A DNA stretch of 64,000 bases, taken from contig CAXXHP010000001.1 of the NCBI GenBank assembly GCA_963662675.2, positions 248,001 to 312,000 of the forward strand. The letters are read 5' to 3'. The notes under the pieces are model-generated. The model saw nothing but the letters and a program-made list of their open reading frames with translations. It did no database searches and was not told where the DNA came from. The position numbers and the translations under genes are program-made. The DNA is from G963662675 sp963662675 (GTDB lineage Bacteria > Bacteroidota > Bacteroidia > Bacteroidales > Prolixibacteraceae). Shown piece after piece: positions 26,228-35,812 of the stretch. The stretch's first letter is position 1. Every line of letters starts with the position of its first letter.

Positions 26228-27238
26228 CTAGTCGTTTTCTTTAATCAAGATGGATTTAAAACCATCTGAAACGTAGCTTTTATAGTCACCATTTTCATCG
26301 GCATAAATAAAATAGACTTCAATATCCTTTCGGGAGTTTGCCAATTCAATTGATTTTTCGAGACCGGAAACCATGAATGCAGTTGCAAAAGCATCGGCCG
26401 TCATGCAATTATCTGCCAAAACGGTCGTGCTTAATATGCTGTGTTGAACCGGATACCCGGATTTTGGGTCAATTGTATGGGCGTATTTTTTACCATCCTC
26501 TATGTAAAAGTTGCGATAATTACCTGAAGTAGCCAGCGCTTTTTCTTTCAACTGAACAATGGCCTTTAGTTCCTGATTGTTGATGAGGTTACCATCATCC
26601 GGGCGGCTGATACCAATGCTCCAGTATTTCCCTTTTGCGTTTTTACCATAGGCAACAACCTCGCCTCCAATTTCAACCATGTAGTTTTTGCAGCCAACGG
26701 TATTTAAATAGTTTGCCACAATATCACTAGCAAAACCTTTTGCGATAGCACTACAATCAAGCATTGTATTTGGATGTTCTTTTACAAGCTTCCCATCTTC
26801 AATTCTAATTTTTTCGTATCCGACCAGTTGTTTTAGTGAGTCGATGAGTTGAGGTGTGATATTTTCTTTGTTCTCAAATCCAAACCCCCAAACGTTTACC
26901 ATTGGGGCAACAGTAATATCAAATGCACCATCTGTTGCTTCAGAGACCTCAACTGCTTTATTGTAGACGGTAAGAAAGGAATCGTCAAGTTTTGTCTCTA
27001 TATTTTTATTTATCATAGAAATGGTAGAGGAGTCATTGAAGGTAGACATGGAACTGTTTAGTTCATTCAACTTAATTTCAATTTCTTGTTGCAAGTCCTC
27101 ACCATTCGGGCTTTCGTAGATAATGGAATAGGTTGTTCCATAAATCAACCCTTGGTTGGTGATGTATGCCCCGGAATTTGAACAGGCTGTGAAAAATACA
27201 GAGAGAATCAATACTAATAATGAAATCCTTTGTGCCAT
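26228..27238 (-). CDS. apbE: FAD:protein FMN transferase, lipoprotein
   Basis: Uses FAD to attach FMN covalently to Ser/Thr of extracytoplasmic flavoproteins; known clients include NqrB and NqrC, both encoded about 6 kb away. A lipoprotein signal ends in lipobox FTAC (about residue 19). Catalytic-core motifs are DCSAIAKGFASDIV, VEIGGEVVAYG and YAHTIDPKSGYPVQ, with metal-site region ADNCMTADAFATAFMV. Length of 336 residues is usual. Confidence 0.96.
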   Translation of the reverse strand: MAQRISLLVLILSVFFTACSNSGAYITNQGLIYGTTYSIIYESPNGEDLQQEIEIKLNELNSSMSTFNDSSTISMINKNIETKLDDSFLTVYNKAVEVSEATDGAFDITVAPMVNVWGFGFENKENITPQLIDSLKQLVGYEKIRIEDGKLVKEHPNTMLDCSAIAKGFASDIVANYLNTVGCKNYMVEIGGEVVAYGKNAKGKYWSIGISRPDDGNLINNQELKAIVQLKEKALATSGNYRNFYIEDGKKYAHTIDPKSGYPVQHSILSTTVLADNCMTADAFATAFMVSGLEKSIELANSRKDIEVYFIYADENGDYKSYVSDGFKSILIKEND

Positions 27239-27256
27239 AATCTCTTGGTTTTACGG

Positions 27257-27264
27257 CAAAGGTA
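27257..27264 (-). promoter_or_regulatory. Candidate -7 box for apbE
   Basis: TACCTTTG on the minus strand matches TAnnTTTG and predicts a leader of about 12 bases; no TTTG lies at the expected -33 distance. Confidence 0.4.
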
Positions 27265-27350
27265 ATCGAATTTGAATACTTAGTTTCTTTTTTTTATTAG
27301 CTTTAACCCAATTGTATCTTGTGCCCTAAAATCCTAAAACAATTACTAGA

Positions 27351-28661
27351 GTGAAGCCTCTTTTGTTCACAAAATGGTCATCGTTGATGGCTCATTGTAA
27401 TTCAATGATTCTGGGAAACCAGAAGGATCTCAAATTTGAAATTCGCTTGGCTATTATAACATGCTTTGTTCTTTCGTTGGCTTTGCTTTTCTTTTCAATT
27501 CAAAATGCATTTCTTGGATTTAAAGAGTCAGCAATATATAGCACAATCGGTTGTTTAGTTTATGGTATATATTTCTTTTCTTATCGAAAAAGGATATTCG
27601 TTCATCCTTATTATCCCTCTTTGTTAATAGTCACATTATTATTTTTGAATCTTTTTTGGGTTTATAATTATGGTTCAAAGAGTGAAATCCTTTCATTGTT
27701 TTTAGTGCTGTATGCTTTTTTCATTTTAGTTTGGGAGAAGCAAAAAATTGTGTTCTTAAGTATTATCGTTTTCTTTAATATTCTTATTCTGTTTATCCTT
27801 GAAATAAATGATCCGGACATTGTGGGTAGTTACCCTAATGAAAGGGCCAGAGTGCTAGATTCATATGCTGTCTTTACGGTCTCAATGGTATTGGTGCTGG
27901 CTTCTTCGGTATCTGTTAAAAATAATTACCTAAGGAAAAGTGAGGAAGCTAAGCGATCTGATCAAATGAAGTCTGCCTTTTTAGCGAATATGTCTCATGA
28001 AATTCGGACACCTTTGAATTCGATTATTGGCTTTTCATCATTAATTTGTGATGATTTCTATGATGAGAAAAGTCGTAAAGAGTTTAAAAGTATTATTGAA
28101 TCAAATAGTGAATATTTGCTTCATTTGATAGATGATATTGTTGATTTAGCAAAACTGGAATCGGAAAATTTCACTTTTAATTATGCTGTAGTAGATGTTC
28201 ATGGATTGCTTGAGCAGTTGAAGAGTAATTTTATTCGATTGCTGGATGAAGAGAAATCACAACAGTTGGTTATTCGTACTGATGTTAGCCAGATTAGGGA
28301 AGTACTTGTAGCTGACCCGGTACGCTTGGAACAGGTTCTTCGAAACCTAATTGAAAATGCAATTAAGTTTACAGATAAAGGCGAAATTGTTTTTGGTTGC
28401 AAAAAAATGAAAGATGAATTTTTATTCTTTGTTAGAGATACTGGCATAGGTATTCGCGAAGCAAACTTGAAAATGATTTTTGACAGGTTTGTGAAAATTG
28501 AAGAGAATTCAACAAGAAAGATAAGGGGGGCAGGAATTGGTCTGTTTCTTTCAAAACAATTGATAGAGAAGTTTGGTGGGAGAATTTGGGTCGAGTCAAA
28601 ATACATGAAAGGATCGACCTTTTATTTCACGATAAAGGATAGGTCTATGGTCGTTTCGTAA
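27351..28661 (+). CDS. Orphan membrane sensor histidine kinase
   Basis: Signal-sensing kinase with about six N-terminal membrane spans (residues about 30-190) and no PAS domain, followed by HisKA with phospho-acceptor H216 (MSHEIRTPLN) and HATPase_c with ENAIKFT, DTGIGI and GAGIGLFLSKQLIEKFGG. The frame opens with GTG at 27351; ATG at 27387 is a possible alternative. There is no receiver domain and no response regulator gene next to it. Signal unknown. Confidence 0.9.
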   Translation: MKPLLFTKWSSLMAHCNSMILGNQKDLKFEIRLAIITCFVLSLALLFFSIQNAFLGFKESAIYSTIGCLVYGIYFFSYRKRIFVHPYYPSLLIVTLLFLNLFWVYNYGSKSEILSLFLVLYAFFILVWEKQKIVFLSIIVFFNILILFILEINDPDIVGSYPNERARVLDSYAVFTVSMVLVLASSVSVKNNYLRKSEEAKRSDQMKSAFLANMSHEIRTPLNSIIGFSSLICDDFYDEKSRKEFKSIIESNSEYLLHLIDDIVDLAKLESENFTFNYAVVDVHGLLEQLKSNFIRLLDEEKSQQLVIRTDVSQIREVLVADPVRLEQVLRNLIENAIKFTDKGEIVFGCKKMKDEFLFFVRDTGIGIREANLKMIFDRFVKIEENSTRKIRGAGIGLFLSKQLIEKFGGRIWVESKYMKGSTFYFTIKDRSMVVS

Positions 28662-28809
28662 TAGTGCAAACACGAATCGGGCTAATATTCCGTTGGGATT
28701 AAAAAATTGAAAGTTTGGAGCAAAATGTAAAAAATATCAATAGAACTACAGGCGATGTAATCAATGCTTGTTTTTTTTGAAAAAGTAACAATAATAGTGC
28801 AACAATTTC

Positions 28810-28817
28810 TATTTTTG
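28810..28817 (+). promoter_or_regulatory. Candidate -7 box for yebC
   Basis: TATTTTTG fits TAnnTTTG and lies 40 bases before the GTG start; a TTTG at 28776-28779 is too far away (30 bases) to be a convincing -33 box. Confidence 0.4.
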
Positions 28818-28857
28818 CACATCACAAAAAGATGTTAATCATTTAAATACATATACC

Positions 28858-29568
28858 GTGGGAAGAGCATTTGAATATCGCAGGGCGGCAAAAGAGAAAC
28901 GCTGGAGCCACATGTCTAGGATTTTTCCGAAATTATCAAGAGCTATTACAATGGCTGCAAAAGAAGGAGGTCCGGATCCGGATATGAATTCAACTTTGCG
29001 GACAGCAATTTTGAATGCGAAAGCTCAAAATATGCCGAAAGACAACATCGACTCGGCTATTAAGCGTGCAGCAGGGAAAGACGCTACTGATTTTACCGAA
29101 GTCAATTATGAAGGAAAAGGGCCTCATGGTGTTTTGGTTTTTGTTGAATGTGCATCAGACAATACAACGCGAACAGTTGCCAATGTGAAATCATATTTTA
29201 ATAAATCTGGTGGTGGATTAGTTCCAACCGGATCTTTGGAATTTATGTTTTCACGAAAAGCAGTTTTTGAATTTGAGAAGGTTGATGAAATCAATATTGA
29301 TGAGCTTGAATTTGAACTGATTGATGCCGGCCTTGAAGAAATTGAAGTTGTCGAAGGAATGGTTTATATAACAGGTGATTTTACCAGTTTTGGACCTCTC
29401 TCAAAGGCACTCGAAGACAAAAAATTTGATATTAAAAAGGCCAATCTAAAGCGCATTCCTACAACTCCGGTTGAATTTACAGAAGAGCAGTTGGAAGACA
29501 TCGAAAAACTGCTTGATAAAATTGAAGAAGATGATGATGTTCAGCACGTATTTACGAATATTGCCTGA
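28858..29568 (+). CDS. yebC: YebC/PmpR-family protein
   Basis: Conserved protein of the TACO1/YebC family, in other bacteria linked to translation of difficult peptide stretches or to gene regulation. It begins with GTG (V/M)GRAFEYRRAAKEKRW, the typical start of the family, then PDPDMNSTLRTAI, PKDNIDSAIKRA and YEGKGPHGVLVFVE, and continues in the three-domain layout to residue 236. A terminator with a GAAA loop follows. Confidence 0.96.
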   Translation: MGRAFEYRRAAKEKRWSHMSRIFPKLSRAITMAAKEGGPDPDMNSTLRTAILNAKAQNMPKDNIDSAIKRAAGKDATDFTEVNYEGKGPHGVLVFVECASDNTTRTVANVKSYFNKSGGGLVPTGSLEFMFSRKAVFEFEKVDEINIDELEFELIDAGLEEIEVVEGMVYITGDFTSFGPLSKALEDKKFDIKKANLKRIPTTPVEFTEEQLEDIEKLLDKIEEDDDVQHVFTNIA

Positions 29569-29589
29569 TACATCTGATGATATTGATAA

Positions 29590-29618
29590 AGCTGTTTCGA
29601 AAGAAATGGCTTTTTTTT
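29590..29618 (+). terminator. Terminator after yebC with GAAA tetraloop
   Basis: Nine-base stem (29590-29598 with 29603-29611, two G-U pairs) closed by a GAAA loop and followed by seven T residues. Confidence 0.82.
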
Positions 29619-29702
29619 ATTCTTCAAAATAAGGGATGAGTACAAATCTATACTGATCTTTATCGATTGTTTCATGAAAGATGATTTGCAAAATAAGCCA
29701 AA

Positions 29703-29734
29703 TAAAAAGAGCCATCCGGATTTCGAATGGCTCT
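29703..29734 (-). terminator. Terminator of the nqr operon
   Basis: Perfect 8-base stem AGAGCCAT / ATGGCTCT (29708-29715 with 29727-29734), with the minus-strand product ending in TTTTTATTT. It lies 30 bases past the nqrF stop. Confidence 0.85.
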
Positions 29735-29763
29735 GCAATATATTGTGGATTGATTTTTTTGGA

Positions 29764-31026
29764 TTAACTGCCAAAATCATCAAACAGTACGTTTTCATCA
29801 GGAACTCCCAAATCATACAACATTTTCTGAACAGCTGAATTCATCATCGGCGGTCCACAAAGGTAGTAGTCAATCTCTTCTGGTTCTTCGTGTTTACTTA
29901 AATAATTGTCATAAATCACTTGGTGAATGAATCCGGTTGGTCCATCATAATTATCCTCAGGTTGAGGGTCAGATAATGCCAAGTTAAATTTGAAGTTTGG
30001 GAAGTTCTTCTCAATTTCCTTGAATTGTTCGTAATAGAAAACTTCTTTCCATGAGCGTGCTCCGTACCAAAATGTTACATTCTTTTGGGTTTCTTTTACA
30101 GTCTGGAATAAGTGGAACAAGTGAGAACGCATCGGAGCCATACCAGCTCCACCTCCGATAAACATCATCTCGTTTTCATTCTTTTTCAAGAAGAATTCAC
30201 CGTAAGGGCCAGATACTGTTACTTTATCTCCTGGTTTACGTGAGAAAATATAAGATGAACAGATTCCCGGATTTAATTTCTGGAACCCACCATTTACGCG
30301 GTCAAAAGGAGGAGTTGCAATACGAATGTTCAACATCACAATATTTCCTTCTGCCGGGTGATTGGCCATTGAATATGCACGGAATGTTGGTTCCGGGTTT
30401 TTCATTTGAAGATCGAACATGCCATATTGTTCCCATTCAGGCTTAAATTTATCTCCAATGATCATGTCCTTGAAATCAACATTAATCTTTGGAACATCAA
30501 TTTGTATATAACCGCCTGATTTGAAATCTAAGGTTTCTCCCTCTGGTAATTTTACGACAAATTCCTTAATGTATGTTGCTACGTTGTTATTTGAAACAAC
30601 TTCACATTCCCATTTCTTCACGCCCAGTACTTCTTGGTGAATATGAAGTTTCATGTCTTCTTTTACCTTTACCTGGCAGGCTAAACGCCAATTGTCGGCT
30701 TGTTCTTTACGAGTAAAGAAACCTGTTTCTGTTGGCAGTATAGAGCCACCACCTTCTTCAACTTTACAACGGCACATGCCGCAAGTTCCACCACCACCAC
30801 AAGCCGATGGTAAAAGAACTTTGTTGTTGCCAAGGGTTGTAAGCAAAGTGTCTCCCGGATCTGCTTCCATCTCCAGATATCCTTCATTGATATCAATCTT
30901 TACTGTTCCCTCAGGGGTTAATTTCTTTTTGACGTACAACAGAATTGAAACCAACAGAATAATAATAAAAAGGAATATTATCACACTGGTGATTATGACT
31001 GTTGTTTGAGTAGCTAAAAATATCAT
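29764..31026 (-). CDS. nqrF: Na+-translocating NADH:quinone reductase subunit F
   Basis: NADH-oxidising entry subunit of the sodium pump. One N-terminal span (about 10-31), a plant-type 2Fe-2S domain with ligands C76, C82, C85 and C117, then a ferredoxin-reductase FAD domain (RAYSMANHP) and an NADH domain (GGGAGMAPMRSHLF, YLCGPPMM). Full length, 420 residues. Last gene of nqrABCDEF, followed by a terminator. Confidence 0.98.
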   Translation of the reverse strand: MIFLATQTTVIITSVIIFLFIIILLVSILLYVKKKLTPEGTVKIDINEGYLEMEADPGDTLLTTLGNNKVLLPSACGGGGTCGMCRCKVEEGGGSILPTETGFFTRKEQADNWRLACQVKVKEDMKLHIHQEVLGVKKWECEVVSNNNVATYIKEFVVKLPEGETLDFKSGGYIQIDVPKINVDFKDMIIGDKFKPEWEQYGMFDLQMKNPEPTFRAYSMANHPAEGNIVMLNIRIATPPFDRVNGGFQKLNPGICSSYIFSRKPGDKVTVSGPYGEFFLKKNENEMMFIGGGAGMAPMRSHLFHLFQTVKETQKNVTFWYGARSWKEVFYYEQFKEIEKNFPNFKFNLALSDPQPEDNYDGPTGFIHQVIYDNYLSKHEEPEEIDYYLCGPPMMNSAVQKMLYDLGVPDENVLFDDFGS

Positions 31027-31050
31027 CGTTCTTGAATGTTTTAAATTCGA

Positions 31051-31668
31051 CTATAAACTGATTCCCATAAAACCCATGAATGCAATACCCATTAAGCCGG
31101 TAATGATAAAGGTGATACCCAGTCCGCGTAATGGTGCTGGTACGTTTGAATAACTGGTTTTTTCACGGATAGCAGCAATACCCACAATCGCTAAAAACCA
31201 ACCAATGCCAGACCCTAATCCGTATACAGTAGCCTCTCCAATGTTGTTAAAGGCTTTTTGTTGCATAAATAATGAACCTCCAAGAATTGCACAGTTAACA
31301 GCAATCAAGGGTAGGAATATTCCTAGTTGAGTGTATAGTACAGGGGCAAATTTTTCAACAATCATTTCAACCAGTTGCACCATTGAGGCAATAACTGCAA
31401 TAAACATGATAAAACTAAGGAAGCTTAGATCTACAGTTTCGAAACTTTCACCGAGCCATGATAAAGCACCTTCTGTAAGGATATAATTTTCAAGAAGGTA
31501 ATTCACAGGCAGTGTAATTGCTAAAACAAATATTACAGCAATTCCAAGTCCGGTAGCAGTCTTTACTGATTTTGAAACAGCAAGGTACGAACACATCCCA
31601 AAGAAGTATGCGAATACCATGTTGTCGATAAAGATTGACTTGACAAATATATTAATCAGGTTTTCCAT
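31051..31668 (-). CDS. nqrE: Na+-translocating NADH:quinone reductase subunit E
   Basis: Six-span membrane subunit (205 residues). With NqrD it forms the membrane iron-sulphur site; the conserved cysteines are C26 (FGMCSYLAVS) and C126 (AVNCAILGG). It follows nqrD by 27 bases. Confidence 0.98.
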   Translation of the reverse strand: MENLINIFVKSIFIDNMVFAYFFGMCSYLAVSKSVKTATGLGIAVIFVLAITLPVNYLLENYILTEGALSWLGESFETVDLSFLSFIMFIAVIASMVQLVEMIVEKFAPVLYTQLGIFLPLIAVNCAILGGSLFMQQKAFNNIGEATVYGLGSGIGWFLAIVGIAAIREKTSYSNVPAPLRGLGITFIITGLMGIAFMGFMGISL

Positions 31669-31695
31669 TTCTTGTAATATTAGTAGTGTTCTAAA

Positions 31696-32346
31696 TTAAT
31701 CTTCAATTAGTTTCCGGTTTTTACTGCGCTGCACCCAGATGATAACACCAACAGTAATTAAGGCCATTGGTGGAAGGATCATTAATCCGTTATTGGAATA
31801 AAATCCGCCATTGGCGATGTACCAGCTATCAGGAATCAGACTGTAGCCAAAAAAGCTGCCAGCTCCAAGTACTTCGCGGAAGAAGGCTACAATAACTAAA
31901 ATTGCGCCATAGCCTGCACCGTTTCCAATACCATCAAGGAACGAAGGCCACGGCTTGTTTCCCAAGGCAAAAGCTTCTAGTCGTCCCATTAGTATACAGT
32001 TGGTAATAATCAGCCCTACGAATACGGAAAGCTGCTTGCTTACATCGTATAGGAATGCTTTTAATATCTGGTCAACCATAATTACAAGTGCTGCAATAAC
32101 TACAAGCTGCACAATAATTCGAATCCGGTTTGGAATTGTATTTCTTAAAAGGGATACAATGACATTTGCAAAGGCCATTACCAGTGTTACTGATATAGCC
32201 ATAACAATTGCAGGTTTTAACTGTGCTGTTACAGCAAGTGCCGAACAGATACCCAATACCTGAACCGTAATAGGGTTATCACTATTAAGCGGATTGCTTA
32301 ATAGCCCCAGGTTTTTCTTTGAAAATAAAGATTCTTTATCGCTCAT
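31696..32346 (-). CDS. nqrD: Na+-translocating NADH:quinone reductase subunit D
   Basis: Six-span membrane subunit (216 residues), homologous to NqrE in inverted topology. Iron-site cysteines C34 (LGICSALAVT) and C117 (ITNCILMGR) are present. Starts six bases after nqrC. Confidence 0.98.
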   Translation of the reverse strand: MSDKESLFSKKNLGLLSNPLNSDNPITVQVLGICSALAVTAQLKPAIVMAISVTLVMAFANVIVSLLRNTIPNRIRIIVQLVVIAALVIMVDQILKAFLYDVSKQLSVFVGLIITNCILMGRLEAFALGNKPWPSFLDGIGNGAGYGAILVIVAFFREVLGAGSFFGYSLIPDSWYIANGGFYSNNGLMILPPMALITVGVIIWVQRSKNRKLIED

Positions 32347-32352
32347 TTTCTT

Positions 32353-33048
32353 TTATTTTTTCTGGTTGAAAAAAGCATTATATGCGCTTAAGTCATCAAG
32401 TAGCATAGTTTGCAATGCTTTTGATGTAATTGTCCCTCCGGATATTCCGTCAACTTTGTGTTCCAGTGGAGCAGACTCTCCTGCTTTAGCAACAATGATA
32501 GACTCAAATGTGCCATCGCTGCCAAATAACGTTTTTCCGTGGAATTGATCCTGAAAATTGGTTGTGGAAATTTCAGCTCCTAGCCCTGGTGTTTCGCTGT
32601 CGTGGTCGAAAATAGCACCATAAATGGTATTCATATCATCATCCATTGAAATATAACCCCAGATAGGTCCCCATAATCCTGTACCATATACCGGAAGAAT
32701 ATATTTAATGCTTCCATCAATTTGACATTCATATACCGGGAGTGCGCGTACTTCAAGTGATTTTGCACGTTCCTTTTTTAGCACCACTGTAAAGGCATCA
32801 CCGTCAACCTTAGTGCCTTCAGCATTTACTATATAGGAGTTTACAATCTTTTCACTATATAATTGTTCTGCATTGTCTACTGTCGCCTCAATACTAACTG
32901 AAGCCAGAATACTCTGCTTTTTCTCTATTTCACTGTTTTTATCCTGATATGGTTTTAGATTGATTGCTGTAAACGAAAGTATCGTTGCAACAATAATCAC
33001 CATTACCGAGGCATATAAAAATGTGTAAACATTACCGTTCCTGTCCAT
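32353..33048 (-). CDS. nqrC: Na+-translocating NADH:quinone reductase subunit C
   Basis: Membrane-anchored periplasmic flavoprotein of 231 residues. One N-terminal span (about 9-28); the FMN-binding domain ends with DGISGGTITSKA, where T206 is the residue expected to carry covalent FMN added by ApbE. The Gly in SGGT replaces the more common Ala of the SGAT motif. Confidence 0.97.
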   Translation of the reverse strand: MDRNGNVYTFLYASVMVIIVATILSFTAINLKPYQDKNSEIEKKQSILASVSIEATVDNAEQLYSEKIVNSYIVNAEGTKVDGDAFTVVLKKERAKSLEVRALPVYECQIDGSIKYILPVYGTGLWGPIWGYISMDDDMNTIYGAIFDHDSETPGLGAEISTTNFQDQFHGKTLFGSDGTFESIIVAKAGESAPLEHKVDGISGGTITSKALQTMLLDDLSAYNAFFNQKK

Positions 33049-33066
33049 TTTTGTAGTCTTTGTAGA

Positions 33067-34227
33067 TTAAGCATTTACTTTTGCCCGTTTTAAACGGCGT
33101 TTGATATTTCCTTCAACCATATAGTGGTCGATTAGCGGCGCAAAGGTGTTCATCAATAAGATGGCCAACATCATACCTTCTGGATATGCAGGATTTATAA
33201 CACGTATCAGGACGGCCAAAAAGCCGATCAGGAAACCGTAGATCCATTGTCCTTTTGCTGTTTGTGCAGCAGAAACCGGATCTGTAGCCATAAAGATTGC
33301 ACCAAAAGCAAACCCTCCAATAATTAGGTGTTGCCAAAAAGGAAGTGCCATATAAACATTATCACCGGCGAAGATATTTAGTATTAATCCCATCACGACA
33401 CCCCCCAGAATGGTTGAAACCATGATTTTCCAATTGCCAATTTTTGTGATAAGAAGTATGGCAGCACCGATTAGGATTGCCAGTGTTGAGGTTTCTCCAA
33501 TTGATCCGGGAATTAATCCAATAAAGGCGTCCCATACATTGAAATCAACAATTCCAGAAACAGCTTGTCCCATAGGTGTAGCTCCTGTAAAACCGTCAGC
33601 TAATTTTTCAACTCCACTAGCTGAAATCCAGACAGAGTCACCAGACATTTGACTTGGATATGCAAAGAAAAGGAATGCTCTGGCTACTAAAGCCGGATTC
33701 CATATGTTCATTCCGGTTCCGCCAAATACCTCTTTCCCAAAAACAACGGCAAATGCTGTTGCAATGGCAATCATCCAAAGCGGTGTATTTATTGGCATTA
33801 TCATCGGAATCAGAATTCCGGAAACCAAAAAGCCTTCGTTGACATCGTGCCCGCGAAACTGAGCAAAAATAAATTCTATTCCCAGACCTACAGCGTAGGA
33901 CACAATAATGATGGGTAAGACCTTTAAAAAGCCAAAAAGGAACATGTCGAAGAATCCCGTAGATCCAAGTTCGCCAAGTGCACCGAAATGTTGAAATCCA
34001 ACATTGTACATACCAACCAATAATGCAGGAATTAATGCCATTACTACAATACTCATAGTTCTTTTAAGATCTGTGTAGTCGTGTATGTGGCTCCCTGATT
34101 TAGAAGTATCTTTTTGGACGAATGCAAAAGTAAAGAAGGCATCATGCGTAGAATGTAACCAATGATATTTGGCTCCTTTCTGTACATGTGGCTTAGTTTT
34201 TTCAAAAAAGTTTTTTATCGCTTTCAT
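33067..34227 (-). CDS. nqrB: Na+-translocating NADH:quinone reductase subunit B
   Basis: Ten-span core membrane subunit that binds riboflavin, ubiquinone-type substrate and covalent FMN. I choose the ATG at 34227 (MKAIKNFFEK, 386 residues), which matches the family start; an in-frame TTG at 34248 adds seven residues. The FMN site is DGFTGATPMG, with the acceptor Thr near residue 217. Usual motif GTGMNIWNPALVARAFLFFAYP is present in outline. Confidence 0.97.
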   Translation of the reverse strand: MKAIKNFFEKTKPHVQKGAKYHWLHSTHDAFFTFAFVQKDTSKSGSHIHDYTDLKRTMSIVVMALIPALLVGMYNVGFQHFGALGELGSTGFFDMFLFGFLKVLPIIIVSYAVGLGIEFIFAQFRGHDVNEGFLVSGILIPMIMPINTPLWMIAIATAFAVVFGKEVFGGTGMNIWNPALVARAFLFFAYPSQMSGDSVWISASGVEKLADGFTGATPMGQAVSGIVDFNVWDAFIGLIPGSIGETSTLAILIGAAILLITKIGNWKIMVSTILGGVVMGLILNIFAGDNVYMALPFWQHLIIGGFAFGAIFMATDPVSAAQTAKGQWIYGFLIGFLAVLIRVINPAYPEGMMLAILLMNTFAPLIDHYMVEGNIKRRLKRAKVNA

Positions 34228-34258
34228 CGAGTTATATATTTTTTTCAAGCAATGTTGC

Positions 34259-35611
34259 TTATCCCACTTCTTTAATCATTGAATTGATTCCATCTCTTAA
34301 AATATCTTGTACTTTAATTTTAGAAGTACAAGCGTATTCGCAAAGGGCAAAATCTTCTTCGATTACCTCGTAAATGCCAAGTTGCTCCATCTTGTCAATA
34401 TCATTTGCTAATATTGCTTTTAATAGAAAAACCGGAAGAATATCCATTGGTAACAGATCTTCGTATTGACCACTCAACACAAAAGCTCGTTCACCACCGT
34501 GCATATTGGCATTCATTACATATTCCTTTTTGGGGAATAAGCTGGAGAAGAAAGTTTTACCTGCCGAGAACTTATTAACTCCCGGAGTAGCCCATCCTAT
34601 GAATTCATATTCATTTCCTTCTGGAATCACTGTTATTTGCTGATCAAAGAATCCAAGGAAATCATCGTTATCTATCTTTGTTCCTGTAAGTACATTGCCA
34701 CTAATATAGCGTTCGTCCGTTTCCTTTTTTGTTTTTCCATTTAAAAGGGATGAAACGTCTGCACCATGAATCGTACTGTAGTATTTTGGTGATATTACTT
34801 CAGAGCCGGTAACAGCAACTATCTTATTTAGGTCAAGTTTGCCGGTTTCGAATAAACGTCCGATATAAACTACCGCTTGAGGTGAAACAGTCCAAATGAT
34901 GTCTCCTTTGTTAATTGGAGAAACCTGATGGATTTGGATACCAACATTACCTGTCGGGTGTGGTCCTTCAAATGTGTTTGTTGTCACATTTTTTAGCGAA
35001 GCAAAAATGCCTGTGCTCTGTTTCGGAGACAGACCAAGAAAAACAGTTCCCTCAGTTAGTTTGCTTAAAGCATTGATTCCTGTTTGCAAAGCCGACTTTT
35101 CATCTTTGTACATGAACTCATAGTCGGGAGCAAGTGGGTTAGAATCGAACCCCGAAATGAAAATATGCTTTGGAGTGTCCGTTGGTTTCGCTAACGTCCC
35201 ATATGGCCGCTGTTTGATAAACGGCCAGATGCCACTTTGCAACAACTGTTCACAAATCTCTTGGCGAGATAGTTTTAAAGGGTCGGCCTGGTTAAAAGGC
35301 AGAAAATCATTTTTCCCATCAGCTTCAACAACAACTTCCAAAATCCTACGGCGTTCCCCACGGTTTATAGCTTTAACAGTGCCACTAACAGGTGAAGTAA
35401 ATAAAATCTCAGGGTTGTATTTGTCGAAAAACAGGGCATCTCCAGCTTTTATCTGTGCATCAGCCTTGACGCTTAATTTTGGAGTTAAGCCAGCGAAATC
35501 ACTAGGCTTAAGGGCAACGGTCTTAGGGGTGGTTGTGGCTTCAATGGTCGCCTCTGCAACTCCTTTTAGCCGAATATCCAATCCGCGTTTTAATTTAAAA
35601 TGCTTTGACAT
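34259..35611 (-). CDS. nqrA: Na+-translocating NADH:quinone reductase subunit A
   Basis: Peripheral cytoplasmic subunit (450 residues) at the quinone end of the pump. It starts KLKRGLDIRLKG and contains PKLSVKADAQIKAGDALFFDK and the family stretch HPTGNVGIQIHQVSPI, and it ends EFALCEYACTSKI-like as expected. First gene of the operon. Confidence 0.98.
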   Translation of the reverse strand: MSKHFKLKRGLDIRLKGVAEATIEATTTPKTVALKPSDFAGLTPKLSVKADAQIKAGDALFFDKYNPEILFTSPVSGTVKAINRGERRRILEVVVEADGKNDFLPFNQADPLKLSRQEICEQLLQSGIWPFIKQRPYGTLAKPTDTPKHIFISGFDSNPLAPDYEFMYKDEKSALQTGINALSKLTEGTVFLGLSPKQSTGIFASLKNVTTNTFEGPHPTGNVGIQIHQVSPINKGDIIWTVSPQAVVYIGRLFETGKLDLNKIVAVTGSEVISPKYYSTIHGADVSSLLNGKTKKETDERYISGNVLTGTKIDNDDFLGFFDQQITVIPEGNEYEFIGWATPGVNKFSAGKTFFSSLFPKKEYVMNANMHGGERAFVLSGQYEDLLPMDILPVFLLKAILANDIDKMEQLGIYEVIEEDFALCEYACTSKIKVQDILRDGINSMIKEVG

Positions 35612-35646
35612 TGTAATCCCTTATTGTGGTTATTATTTTAGGAAGG

Positions 35647-35679
35647 CAAAAGTATATATTATTGAAAACTTTTCACAAT
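35647..35679 (-). promoter_or_regulatory. Candidate promoter of nqrABCDEF
   Basis: TACTTTTG (35647-35654, minus strand) matches TAnnTTTG; ATTG (35676-35679) sits 21 bases upstream as a three-of-four match to TTTG. The nqrA start is 36 bases downstream. Confidence 0.55.
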
Positions 35680-35812
35680 CTTTGCTTCAATAAACCTATA
35701 TGGATTAAAATATTTAAATATATCGGAACGTTAATGCCCATAGATATGTTTATAAGTTGAAGGTTTATACGCTGAAATTCGCAGAAGGCGTTCTCAATTC
35801 AATACATTTTTG

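Noticed and set aside
29541..29816. 91-codon minus-strand ORF
   Set aside because: It spans the yebC end, two terminators and the nqrF end, and shows no family features.
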